From Eubacterium sp. CAG:252 (lineage in GTDB: Bacteria > Bacillota > Clostridia > Lachnospirales > Lachnospiraceae), in assembly GCA_000436535.1 (NCBI GenBank), contig FR886275.1, positions 27,490 to 53,943 on the forward strand: 26,454 nucleotides of DNA. Reading direction: 5' to 3'. A program made the translations under genes and the position numbers. Each line of letters starts with the position of its first letter. Positions within the stretch are counted from its first letter, which is position 1. The notes beneath the pieces were generated by a model, which saw nothing but the letters and a program-made list of their open reading frames with translations, had not been told where the DNA came from and did no database searches. Below, one piece after another: positions 7,831 through 15,129 of the stretch.

Positions 7831-8718
7831 CTAATCAATCCTCTTTCTGCCCCAGAAGAACAGCGCAACTGTTCCGGGACCTGTATGACTTCCTATAGTT
7901 GTTCCTATATTATTAATAAGGACTTTTCCATTAAGCTTAGGAAACTTTTCTTCAATAAGCTTTGCAACCGCTTCTGCATCCTGTCTGCACGCTGACATTG
8001 AAATATAACATTTGTCAGCATAATCAAGTCCGTTATCAGCATTCTGCACCATCTTGTTAACCGTTTCTGCTATAACCTTCTTCTTGGTTCTTATCTTTTC
8101 CCTTGGGATAAGCTTTCCCTGATAATCAACATTAAGAAGAGGGCATATATTAAGAAGATTTCCAACAAAACCTGACACTTTCGACACTCTTCCACCTTTT
8201 ATAAAAAATGTAAGGTCTGTCGTAAAGAACCAGTGATTAACCCTTAACTTATTTTCCTCAACCCAGCCTCTAAGCTCATCTATGCCCATGCCGGCATCCC
8301 TTAAGTCAGCTACCTTGTCCATAAGCAGACCATAACCTGAAGATGCTGCAAGTGAGTCTATAACATATATCTTTCTGTCAGGATACTTTTCCATTAAAGT
8401 CTGTGCCGCTATCTGTGCAGAGTTGATAGTTCCTGATATACCCGATGAAAGCGTAATATGAAGTATATCCTTTCCCTGCTTTAAGAAGTCTTCAAAATAC
8501 TTCTCATATTCATCTGCATTTATCTGTGAAGTCTTAGTATCTGCGCCTTCTGTCATTGCCTTATAGAAGTCCTCAATGTCCATAGTCTTTCCTAAGTCAT
8601 CCATATATGTAACTCCGTCAAGTTCATAGTGAAAACATATGTAATGAATATCTCTTTCAAGAAAATGCTTTTCTGAAAGGTCTGCTGTTGAACAACACGA
8701 AATTATATAATCACTCAT
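7831..8718 (-). CDS. DegV family fatty-acid-binding protein
   Basis: DegV proteins bind a fatty acid in a pocket between two alpha/beta domains and, in several Firmicutes, act as FakB-type partners of the fatty acid kinase FakA. The 295-residue length is typical. The N-terminal CSTADLS segment, the LSSGISGTINSA motif and the late HTGPGTVALFFWG motif near the C-terminus fit the family well; FFIKGGRVS in the middle is another hallmark. The ATG at 8718 has GGAGG ten bases upstream. It is followed by the ferredoxin-tailed aldo/keto reductase after 3 bases. Which lipid it binds and whether a FakA partner exists elsewhere cannot be judged here. Confidence 0.9.
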   Translation of the reverse strand: MSDYIISCCSTADLSEKHFLERDIHYICFHYELDGVTYMDDLGKTMDIEDFYKAMTEGADTKTSQINADEYEKYFEDFLKQGKDILHITLSSGISGTINSAQIAAQTLMEKYPDRKIYVIDSLAASSGYGLLMDKVADLRDAGMGIDELRGWVEENKLRVNHWFFTTDLTFFIKGGRVSKVSGFVGNLLNICPLLNVDYQGKLIPREKIRTKKKVIAETVNKMVQNADNGLDYADKCYISMSACRQDAEAVAKLIEEKFPKLNGKVLINNIGTTIGSHTGPGTVALFFWGRKRID

Positions 8719-8761
8719 ACTTTCCTAACCTCCAATATTTATATTTTTGCTCTCACTGTCT

Positions 8762-8789
8762 ATTGTATATATTTTTTGATTTATTGCAA
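8762..8789 (-). promoter_or_regulatory. Promoter of degV and the aldo/keto reductase
   Basis: TTGCAA (8784-8789) and TACAAT (8762-8767) are 16 bases apart on the minus strand, about 45 bases before the degV start. Confidence 0.6.
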
Positions 8790-8824
8790 CTATATTTCTT
8801 GACTATACGCGTGTATTAATAATA

Positions 8825-8935
8825 TGATGTTAAGTATTAAAAGATTTAAAACCGTATTACGGCTTTTTACGAAATACCCCAGTATCATATATTGCATATC
8901 AATGTAGCAATTTGTGTACATTAAAGGTGTAACGT
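8825..8935 (+). repeat. Degenerate, shortened copy of a dispersed MITE-like element (copy B)
   Basis: Three blocks match the element at 14852-15064 in the same order and orientation: TGATGTTAAG at 8825 (its left end TGATGTAAG), TACGGCTTTTTACGAAA at 8857-8873 (15 of 17 identical to 14954-14970) and a 21-base block at 8891-8911 with one mismatch to 14997-15017. The right inverted end is not clear, so this looks like a decayed deletion derivative. It occupies the region between divergent degV and the MocR regulator. Confidence 0.6.
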
Positions 8936-8979
8936 ATCTTTTTAACCAGCCATCAATTATACCTCAGGAGATTATTATT

Positions 8980-10464
8980 ATGCTTACCTACTCTTTTAAT
9001 AACCGCAATGGACGAAGTTTATATGAATATTTATATATATGCATAAAAGAAGATATTATATCAGGAAAGCTTTCACCTGACACCAAGCTTCCATCTAAGA
9101 GGGACTTTGCCAAAAATCACGGTATAAGCGTAGTTACTGTCGAAAATGCATATGGACAGCTCCTTGCAGAAGGTTACATATATTCTCTTCCTAAGAAGGG
9201 GTTTTATGTGTCGGATATCAACAATAATATAAGCCAGAGTTCTTACTCTGTAATAAAGATACCAGACACTAACAATACTGAAAATGGGTCTAAAACCAAT
9301 TCAGGTGTGTCTGATACAGACAATAACTCAGATAATCCTGTTTATATTAAGCCTTCCGCTCCGGCTGAATTTATTAATCTTGTTTCAAGCCACACGCCAC
9401 ACGATAACTTTCCTTTTTCCATATGGGCAAAGCTTATGCGCCATGTCCTTACTTATGAAGGTGACGACACTTTAAATGTGCCACCTACCGGAGGTGTTAT
9501 GCAGTTAAGGAGCGCTATTGCACATCATCTGTACGAGTTCCGTGGAATAACTGTGAGTCCCGAGCAGATAATAATAGGTGCTGGTACTGAATACCTCTAT
9601 GGTCTTATCGTCCAGCTCCTCGGACGTGACTTATCATATGGACTTGAAAACCCAAGTTCTAAAAAGATAGTCAATATATACCGCTCACTTGATGTTAATG
9701 TGAATTATCTGGATATGGATGATGAGGGGGTTATTCCGGACTGTGCGGGGCTTAATAACTCACAGATTATACAGATATCGCCATCCCACCACTTTCCAAC
9801 TGGTATTGTCACATCAATCAGCAGACGTTACGGACTGTTACAGTGGGCGAACCAGTCACCGGACAGATATATAATAGAGGATGATTACGACAGTGAATTC
9901 AGGCTTCAGGGAAAACCTATACCATCACTTTTTTCTATAGATGCAACCGACAAAGTCATATATTTTAATACATTTACCAAAAGCCTTGCATCAACCATAA
10001 GAATAAGTTATATGGTGCTGCCCCAGCCTCTGCTTAAATGCTTTAAAAGCAAGTTAGGCTTCTATTCCTGCACTGTATCTAACTTTGAGCAGTATACTCT
10101 TGCTCACTTTATAGATGAGGGCTACCTTGATAAGCACATAAACCGTATGCGAAACCACTTCCGTGACATACGTGATGAGCTTATCGGAAAGCTTATGAAC
10201 AGTAGTATTAAGGATAAGCTTCATATATATGAAGAAAACTCAGGCCTTCATTTTCTGCTGTGTTACGATACCGCGGTTTCTGATGAGGAACTTAAAAAAA
10301 GAGCTTACGACAAAGGACTCCTTATATCCTTTCTTTCAGATTATATAGCTCACAGCTCATACAATCGTACTGCATATGAACATATAGCTATTGTTAATTA
10401 TTCTGGAATAACGGCAGCGGATGTTGAAAAGACGGCAAGGCTGCTTATTGATATATATATGTAA
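8980..10464 (+). CDS. MocR-type transcriptional regulator (GntR HTH fused to PLP aminotransferase-like domain)
   Basis: An N-terminal winged-helix domain of the GntR family (residues about 5-75, with SKRDFAKNHGISVVTVENAY as the recognition region) is joined by a Ser/Asn-rich linker of some 45 residues to a fold-type I aminotransferase-like domain. The second domain has IIEDDYDSEFR and the PLP-lysine segment TFTKSLAS (Lys about 334). Family members sense PLP or PLP adducts; known examples control pyridoxal or GABA genes. The target here is unknown; the divergent degV operon is one candidate. I chose the ATG at 8980 because AGGAG lies nine bases upstream; an upstream in-frame GTG at 8914 lacks a ribosome binding site. 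The protein is 494 residues, normal for MocR. Confidence 0.92.
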   Translation: MLTYSFNNRNGRSLYEYLYICIKEDIISGKLSPDTKLPSKRDFAKNHGISVVTVENAYGQLLAEGYIYSLPKKGFYVSDINNNISQSSYSVIKIPDTNNTENGSKTNSGVSDTDNNSDNPVYIKPSAPAEFINLVSSHTPHDNFPFSIWAKLMRHVLTYEGDDTLNVPPTGGVMQLRSAIAHHLYEFRGITVSPEQIIIGAGTEYLYGLIVQLLGRDLSYGLENPSSKKIVNIYRSLDVNVNYLDMDDEGVIPDCAGLNNSQIIQISPSHHFPTGIVTSISRRYGLLQWANQSPDRYIIEDDYDSEFRLQGKPIPSLFSIDATDKVIYFNTFTKSLASTIRISYMVLPQPLLKCFKSKLGFYSCTVSNFEQYTLAHFIDEGYLDKHINRMRNHFRDIRDELIGKLMNSSIKDKLHIYEENSGLHFLLCYDTAVSDEELKKRAYDKGLLISFLSDYIAHSSYNRTAYEHIAIVNYSGITAADVEKTARLLIDIYM

Positions 10465-10619
10465 TATTTATATACCATTATAAATATAAATCCTTGTGTT
10501 TTTTCAGTATTATAAAGACTTATTTTTAATACTATAAATAGTACTTGCAAAAATATGCAAATATATAAACATAGTATTGTAATGCATACTGTAATATATG
10601 ACAAATACAGAAAATATTA

Positions 10620-10732
10620 AGAGGCTGTCACATTAAATATAATTATAAAATATTCAGATAATAAGTTTAGAACCATTAATACTATATTTATTGTCTGAAT
10701 ACCTTATAATAATAATCAGTGTAACAACCTCT
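10620..10732. mobile_element. MITE-like inverted-repeat element flanked by TATTA
   Basis: Two arms of roughly 53 bases (about 10619-10672 and 10680-10733) are inverted copies with scattered mismatches: AGAGGCTGTCACA against AGAGGTTGTTACA, then ATTATAA, TATTCAGA and AATAA shared in order. The whole segment folds into one long hairpin. TATTA occurs directly on both sides (10615-10619 and 10733-10737), as expected for a 5-bp target duplication, although the surroundings are AT-rich. It lies between convergent mocR and the GGDEF gene and codes for nothing. A long bidirectional terminator is the alternative, but neither side has a proper U-tract. Confidence 0.6.
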
Positions 10733-10772
10733 TATTATTTTATCATATTTCTAATTACATCAACTTAATAAT

Positions 10773-12161
10773 CTAAGCTTTGCCTGCCTTACAATCACGG
10801 TAAAATCTATACTGGCAGCGTCCGCCTCTCTTGGCTTCATATAATGCCTTGTCTGCATTTTTATACATATCATAATAATGCATATCGCCATCACTTGAAA
10901 GGCTGATACCCATACTTATGCTGACCTTATATCCGTCATATACACACGATACCTTATTAAATATCCTGTCAACTATATCAAGTATATTATCCTCCTGCTT
11001 ATACTGTACATACACAACAAACTCATCACCGCCATACCTTATCGCTATATCGTGGTCTTCACGTATGCACTCTTTAAGTCTGGCTGCTACCTGCTGTAAA
11101 ACACAATCACCAAAGTAGTGTCCATATGTATCATTTACCGACTTGAACTTATCTATATCAAATATTATAAATGCAGAATCAAGATAAGCTTCACTATCCA
11201 TCTTGCTCTTAATAAGCAGTTCACCCGTAATATGATTATACAGCCCTGTAAGAAGGTCAAGAGATGCCTGCTTTGCAAGTGACTGTCTTAAATATTCCTG
11301 ATGATATCTTTCAGTTACATTTCTTAAGCTGACTATGCCAATAATATGTCCAGTAATATTATCCTTTGCAAGATATATAGTCTTACCAATCCACATTTCT
11401 TCATTCTGCGAATCAAGTGTCCTGTAATCCTGTGTCAGCAGTGTATTGCCATTATTATAGGCCTCTATCATAGCAGCCGAAGTTGCTAATTTCCTATAGT
11501 TATCTATAGTGTCTTCTGACACCCTTTTATCCCATCTTCTACAATACTCATCATATGAACAAGGTGTGTTTATGCCAACCGCATCAAGTACTCTTAACAT
11601 TTTATTTTTTTTCTTCTGGAATATGTCATTCTCTATGACGTCCCTTGAAAAATCCACCTGATATAATACTATCGCTTCTGACATAAGTGCATCCTTATAC
11701 TGTTCTGTCGTCTGGAGAAGCTTCTTTAACTCAAGATTTTTTCTTTTTATAATATCATAATACCTATATCTGTGCGTTACATCTCTACATGTAACAGTTA
11801 TCTGATTTCTATCTTTATCATTCGCGGTATCGTGTATAAGACTTATAAGCATCCACTTATATCTTTTCTTATCCATAAGCCTTACATCGTTATTTAATAT
11901 TGATTTATCACTCTCTGCAAATGCTTCTAATGCTTCATATGATATAAGTCCATCAAGCTTTTTCCTGTCTTCACAATGACAGCTGTCTACCATTCTCTGA
12001 ATCCAATTATCAAGCTCAATAGCTTCATCCATGTCTAATGCTCTTTCCTCATTATGTAAACACATCACTTTTCTGGCTGCTATATCTATCTGATATATAC
12101 CAACATACTGTGAAGTTAACATTCTGAGAATTCTGTCTTCCAACTCTAAACGCTCATCCAT
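10773..12161 (-). CDS. Diguanylate cyclase-like GGDEF protein with N-terminal PAS-like region
   Basis: The C-terminal domain (about residues 295-455) is a GGDEF domain that makes cyclic di-GMP from GTP: it has DLLTGLYN, FDIDKFKSVNDTYGH and the active-site motif RYGGDEF (GGDEF from residue 377). The residue pattern of the product-inhibition site five residues upstream is E-x-x-D rather than R-x-x-D, so feedback inhibition may be weak. The first 290 residues hold two stretches that look like PAS-type sensor domains, each ending in a CRDVTHRY / LRNVTERY signature typical of PAS C-caps. No membrane segment is evident, so it should be a soluble sensor. The ligand is unknown. The ribosome binding site before the ATG at 12161 is weak (GGGATGG). 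Confidence 0.88.
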   Translation of the reverse strand: MDERLELEDRILRMLTSQYVGIYQIDIAARKVMCLHNEERALDMDEAIELDNWIQRMVDSCHCEDRKKLDGLISYEALEAFAESDKSILNNDVRLMDKKRYKWMLISLIHDTANDKDRNQITVTCRDVTHRYRYYDIIKRKNLELKKLLQTTEQYKDALMSEAIVLYQVDFSRDVIENDIFQKKKNKMLRVLDAVGINTPCSYDEYCRRWDKRVSEDTIDNYRKLATSAAMIEAYNNGNTLLTQDYRTLDSQNEEMWIGKTIYLAKDNITGHIIGIVSLRNVTERYHQEYLRQSLAKQASLDLLTGLYNHITGELLIKSKMDSEAYLDSAFIIFDIDKFKSVNDTYGHYFGDCVLQQVAARLKECIREDHDIAIRYGGDEFVVYVQYKQEDNILDIVDRIFNKVSCVYDGYKVSISMGISLSSDGDMHYYDMYKNADKALYEAKRGGRCQYRFYRDCKAGKA

Positions 12162-12835
12162 AGTATTATATCCATCCCAACCGATATATTATGTATGGGT
12201 GTCAGATGTAAATATGCCACCCATTCCATATATACATACAATCATTCTTCTATAAGCATGAATTCATCAGATTTAACATATTCGCTTACAAGTTATGCAT
12301 ATATAGATAATTTCACAAAAAACATATTAACAATATACCACAGTAACATATAAAAGTCACTTAAATTATTGATATTTTTTACATTTTTCGCATATTTATA
12401 CACTTATATAAAATTATTTTAGTAAAATTCACTAATTGTTGTTATTTGTGTAAATGTATTTTTATAGCAGCTAATTTCATCTTGGCTCCTGATAAAAACT
12501 TTAAATAAAATTTCTATCATCAGACTGAAAGATGCATAAATAGCAGATTTGTAACCAATTAACGTGACACAAAAGATGATGACACTTTTAATGAATATCA
12601 GCCATAAAAATAACACACTATGACACAAATATACAACTTAAAATAAATTATAAGCTGATTTTACCCCACCCTTAGCAAAAAACTTAATTTTCATTACAAA
12701 TTAATTATAATAGAAAGAAGGACCTTAAGGTTTATAATAACCCCTCAGTCCCTCTTTTTTGTGACTATTCTTTTCACAGTCTCTCATAAATTGTTATATC
12801 AAGCAATTCTAAGACTATTTCAAACCTGCTGTTAA
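12162..12835. other. Long intergenic region between GGDEF gene and rubrerythrin
   Basis: This region of about 670 bases is very AT-rich and holds no gene I can support; the one longer open frame on the minus strand (12419-12628) starts with TTG, has no ribosome binding site and is low-complexity hydrophobic. A 7-bp hairpin ATGGGTG / CACCCAT (12195-12201 and 12218-12224) sits in the presumed leader of the GGDEF gene. A candidate terminator for rubrerythrin lies at 12718-12752. I saw no known riboswitch or small RNA. Confidence 0.6.
12718..12752 (-). terminator. Probable terminator downstream of rubrerythrin
   Basis: On the minus strand GGACT-GA-GGGGTT can pair with AACCTTAAGGTCC across a small internal loop, followed by TTCTTTCTATT. 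The stem is imperfect and the U-tract interrupted. On the plus strand the same stem is followed by CTCTTTTTT, so it may act in both directions. Confidence 0.4.
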
Positions 12836-13381
12836 TTAACCAAAGTATCTCTTTAAAAGACCTTCAAATGCCTTACCATGTCTAGCTTCATCTCGTGCCA
12901 TCTCATGAACTGTATCATGGATTGCATCAAGGTTAGCAGCCTTAGCACGCTTTGCAAGGTCAACCTTACCTGCTGTAGCTCCGTTTTCTGCTTCAACTCT
13001 CATTTCAAGGTTCTTCTTTGTGCTGTCTGTTACAACTTCACCAAGAAGCTCTGCAAACTTAGCTGCATGCTCTGCTTCTTCCCATGCTGCCTTTTCATAG
13101 TAAAGACCTATCTCTGGATAGCCCTCTCTATGTGCAACTCTTGCCATAGCAAGATACATACCTACTTCTGAACACTCACCATTGAAGTTAGCTCTTAAGT
13201 CTTCAATAATATCTTCGCTTACTCCCTTAGCTACTCCAACTACATGCTCTGCTGCCCATACCTTACCATCGCCCTGAGCTAAGAACTTGTCTGCTGGTGC
13301 CTTACATACTGGACAGACATAATCTGCTGGAAGTGAGTCTCCTTCATAAACATAACCGCATACTGTACATACATACTTCAT
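12836..13381 (-). CDS. Reverse rubrerythrin (rubredoxin domain first)
   Basis: A cytoplasmic peroxide-scavenging protein of anaerobes that reduces hydrogen peroxide to water at a di-iron centre. The 181-residue protein begins with a rubredoxin domain (Cys5, Cys8, Cys23, Cys26 in CTVCGY and CPVCKA) and continues with a four-helix di-iron domain carrying NGECSEVGMYL, EEAEHAAKFAE and RDEARHGKAFE. Classical rubrerythrins have the rubredoxin at the other end; this order is the 'reverse' type known from Clostridium. I chose the ATG at 13381 because AAGGAG lies nine bases upstream and the residues before it are unlike the family. It follows the PerR-like gene on the same strand but has its own strong promoter flanked by two PerR-type palindromes. 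Confidence 0.95.
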   Translation of the reverse strand: MKYVCTVCGYVYEGDSLPADYVCPVCKAPADKFLAQGDGKVWAAEHVVGVAKGVSEDIIEDLRANFNGECSEVGMYLAMARVAHREGYPEIGLYYEKAAWEEAEHAAKFAELLGEVVTDSTKKNLEMRVEAENGATAGKVDLAKRAKAANLDAIHDTVHEMARDEARHGKAFEGLLKRYFG

Positions 13382-13416
13382 ATTCGTAATCTCCTTTTCT
13401 TTTTTAATATTTATAA

Positions 13417-13497
13417 AATAGTAATTATTACTGTTTTGTGAGTTTAATATAACATTCTTTTTTATATTTGTCAAGTAAAATAGTAATAATTCCTATT
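13417..13497 (-). promoter_or_regulatory. Rubrerythrin promoter with two Fur/PerR-type operators
   Basis: A perfect -35 TTGACA (13469-13474) and -10 TATATT (13446-13451) are 17 bases apart. One 9-1-9 palindrome, AATAGTAATTATTACTGTT, lies just downstream (13417-13435) and a second, AATAGTAATAATTCCTATT, just upstream of the -35 (13479-13497). Each has eight of nine matching positions. A repressor bound to either would block RNA polymerase. Confidence 0.8.
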
Positions 13498-13514
13498 ATT
13501 ATTTTTGATATTTA

Positions 13515-13916
13515 TTACTTATTTTTCGCTGCACACTTAGGACATTTGCCATAGAAAAATGAAATATTTCCCTGAATCACTCCGTCAAACCCTTTAGACG
13601 CCGCATTATTAAAAGCTTTCTCAACCTCTTTGGAATCAAAGTCAAGGTCGATCACACTTCCACACTCAACACACTGAAAATGATAGTGTGGCTCTACATT
13701 TCCATCAAAATGCACTGAGCCATCATCACAAGGCACTTTAACCGCCATGCCATTATCAACAAGAAAAGAAAGATTCCTGTAAACTGTACCAAGGCTTATA
13801 TTCGGAAAATCCTTGCTGACATACTCATATACCACCTCTGCTGTAGGATGGTCTTTTCTTGACATAAGAAATTCTTTAATAGCCTCTCTCTGCCTGCTCC
13901 TTTTAACTAACGCCAT
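13515..13916 (-). CDS. perR: Fur family transcriptional regulator, PerR-like peroxide sensor
   Basis: A small DNA-binding repressor (133 residues) that in PerR proteins releases DNA when peroxide oxidises metal-coordinating histidines. The N-terminal winged helix includes HPTAEVVYEYV and NISLGTVYRNLSFL. The C-terminal dimer domain has the metal ligands FDGNVEPHYHFQC and two structural-zinc CxxC pairs, CVECG and CPKC. The residue after the first CxxC region is Asp (VIDLD), as in PerR, not Glu as in Fur. I chose the ATG at 13916, with GAGGAGA seven bases upstream; the reading frame extends further but without a better start. It neighbours rubrerythrin, a classic PerR target, and its own promoter bears a perfect palindrome, pointing to autoregulation. 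Confidence 0.85.
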   Translation of the reverse strand: MALVKRSRQREAIKEFLMSRKDHPTAEVVYEYVSKDFPNISLGTVYRNLSFLVDNGMAVKVPCDDGSVHFDGNVEPHYHFQCVECGSVIDLDFDSKEVEKAFNNAASKGFDGVIQGNISFFYGKCPKCAAKNK

Positions 13917-13950
13917 ATAATATTCTCCTCTATAGAAATCATTCAATATC

Positions 13951-13998
13951 AATAATAGTTACTATTATTAAATATAACATTTATTATCCATCTGTCAA
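13951..13998 (-). promoter_or_regulatory. perR promoter with perfect 19-bp operator
   Basis: TTGACA (13993-13998) and TATATT (13971-13976) are 16 bases apart on the minus strand. Directly downstream, 13951-13969 is a perfect 9-1-9 palindrome, AATAATAGTAACTATTATT on the minus strand, closely related to the two palindromes at the rubrerythrin promoter. Confidence 0.8.
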
Positions 13999-14028
13999 GA
14001 TGTCATAAAAAAGAACCCGATACTTATA

Positions 14029-14086
14029 TTGCATAATATAAATGAGCACATTAAATTATGCAATTTTCAGATTTGCTCATTTATAT
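14029..14086. repeat. Small inverted-repeat element (copy D)
   Basis: Perfect 13-bp arms ATATAAATGAGCA (14036-14048) and TGCTCATTTATAT (14074-14086) enclose 25 bases. A second perfect 9-bp pair, TTGCATAAT (14029-14037) and ATTATGCAA (14053-14061), overlaps it, so the two hairpins exclude each other. The right-hand 33 bases (14053-14085) are nearly identical to 16721-16754. It lies between the perR promoter and the end of tenI. Confidence 0.65.
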
Positions 14087-14127
14087 AAACCATAAAATAT
14101 ATCCTTATAACATTGACAAAACAATTC

Positions 14128-14823
14128 CTACAGTCTCATCATTCCTGACATTATGCAGCTTCCAGCAGCGCCACACATCTTCACTTCATCTCTTCTTGTA
14201 CCCTCCACATCTATTCCGCCTATTGCATATACCGGAATAGTCACACTATCACATACCTCTTTAAGGAACTCTAATCCTCTCGGTGCAAGTCCTTTTTTAC
14301 AGTCAGTAGCATATATATGACCTGCGGTTATATATGACGCACCAAGCTTCTGTGCTTCGACTGCCTCCTCTACTGAATGTATGGAACAGCCTATTTTTTT
14401 GTGTAACACAATATGACTTACTGCCTCTGGCTCATCTGCTGGATATATGGAACAGTCTATCCTGGCAGGTGTGCTGGATGTACTTGCATCAGTTGATTTA
14501 TCTGGCGTAACCGATGTATTATTCGCATCCGCTATACCATCCATATATTCCTTATACTCTCTGAAATGCTGCAAAGACATATGAACTGTATCAAGTCCAA
14601 GTTCCTCTGCGACACTAATATGTGTATGAATAATTAACCGTACATTATAAATATTAGTTATATTATACACCTGTTCTGCAAGCTTTGTATACTCTTTTTG
14701 GCTCAAATCTTTCTCTCTTAGTATTATAGCCTTTGGTCCTGCCTCACACACTCTTTTTATCTGTTCTAAGAAATCTCTCTGACACAGCTTCCTGTTTGTA
14801 ATTGCTATAACATCGTTTAGCAT
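14128..14823 (-). CDS. tenI: ThiE/TenI family protein, thiazole tautomerase-like
   Basis: A phosphate-binding barrel enzyme of thiamine synthesis. The segment GHIYATDCKKGLAPRGLEF followed by VYAIGGID closely resembles the TenI active-site region (GHVFETDCKKG in Bacillus, from memory), and LREKDLS is present near residue 36. The Asn-Asp and Gly-Gln pyrophosphate-binding motifs expected in thiamine phosphate synthase ThiE are absent (HTH and HMS instead). I therefore favour TenI, which aromatises the ThiG product; automatic annotation may well say ThiE. Compared with Bacillus TenI there is an extra stretch of about 40 residues (about 95-135), Ser/Thr/Asp-rich, that contains a duplicated CSI...EAV segment. 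The ATG at 14823 has AAAGGA upstream. It is the last gene of the thi cluster, separated from thiH by a MITE-like insertion. Confidence 0.8.
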   Translation of the reverse strand: MLNDVIAITNRKLCQRDFLEQIKRVCEAGPKAIILREKDLSQKEYTKLAEQVYNITNIYNVRLIIHTHISVAEELGLDTVHMSLQHFREYKEYMDGIADANNTSVTPDKSTDASTSSTPARIDCSIYPADEPEAVSHIVLHKKIGCSIHSVEEAVEAQKLGASYITAGHIYATDCKKGLAPRGLEFLKEVCDSVTIPVYAIGGIDVEGTRRDEVKMCGAAGSCIMSGMMRL

Positions 14824-14838
14824 ACATTTTTCCTTTTT

Positions 14839-14866
14839 ATTCTATATAGTATGATGTAAGTGTCAA
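14839..14866 (-). promoter_or_regulatory. Hybrid promoter for tenI formed by the insertion element end
   Basis: On the minus strand TTGACA (14861-14866) lies inside the element's inverted end, and TAGAAT (14839-14844) lies outside it in flanking DNA, 16 bases apart. Transcription would start only about 9 bases before the tenI start codon, so the leader would be very short. Inferred from motifs only. Confidence 0.45.
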
Positions 14867-15064
14867 AAGTATAAAAAGTCGTTTCTGCTTGCAGAAAAAG
14901 ACTTTTTTACTTGGGACACGCTAAACACCGAAAACGGAATAAAATGTCGTGAATACGGCATTTTATGAAAGTTTGAGGTGTTTAAGGATTGCGTGAATTG
15001 CATAGCAATGTAGCAATCCTGATACATCAGTGAGTGGCAAAATTTACTTTTGACACTCACATCA
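14852..15064. mobile_element. MITE-like element with 20-bp inverted ends and TAGTA duplication (copy A)
   Basis: The ends TGATGTAAGTGTCAAAAGTA (14852-14871) and TACTTTTGACACTCACATCA (15045-15064) are inverted repeats with 19 of 20 matches. TAGTA directly flanks both sides (14847-14851 and 15065-15069), a 5-bp target duplication. The 213-bp interior codes for nothing and folds into several stems: 14873-14908; AAACACC/GGTGTTT enclosing ATAAAATGTCG/CGGCATTTTAT; and GGATTGC/GCAATCC enclosing ATTGC/GCAAT. Both ends carry an outward-facing TTGACA. It separates thiH from tenI. Confidence 0.8.
14864..14908 (-). terminator. Terminator-like hairpin inside the MITE-like element
   Basis: On the minus strand GTC..TTTCTGC pairs with GCAGAAA.GAC around a 2-base loop, followed by TTTTTATACTTTT. 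It faces tenI and could stop transcription arriving from thiH. The plus strand also has a T-tract after the stem, so it may work both ways. Confidence 0.6.
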
Positions 15065-15129
15065 TAGTATCAATTTACAACGCATTTCCATGATTCATCT
15101 GTACTTAATATGCATTTTTAGCTGCTTAC

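Noticed and set aside
12419..12628. Minus-strand frame of 69 codons in the long intergenic region
   Set aside because: It starts at TTG without a ribosome binding site, is a low-complexity hydrophobic stretch of AT-rich DNA, and resembles no family I know.
12700..12790. Small plus-strand RNA (TATAAT at about 12706 followed by a hairpin and CTCTTTTTT)
   Set aside because: There is no convincing -35 box, and the transcript would be only about 45 bases; the hairpin is explained as well by a rubrerythrin terminator.
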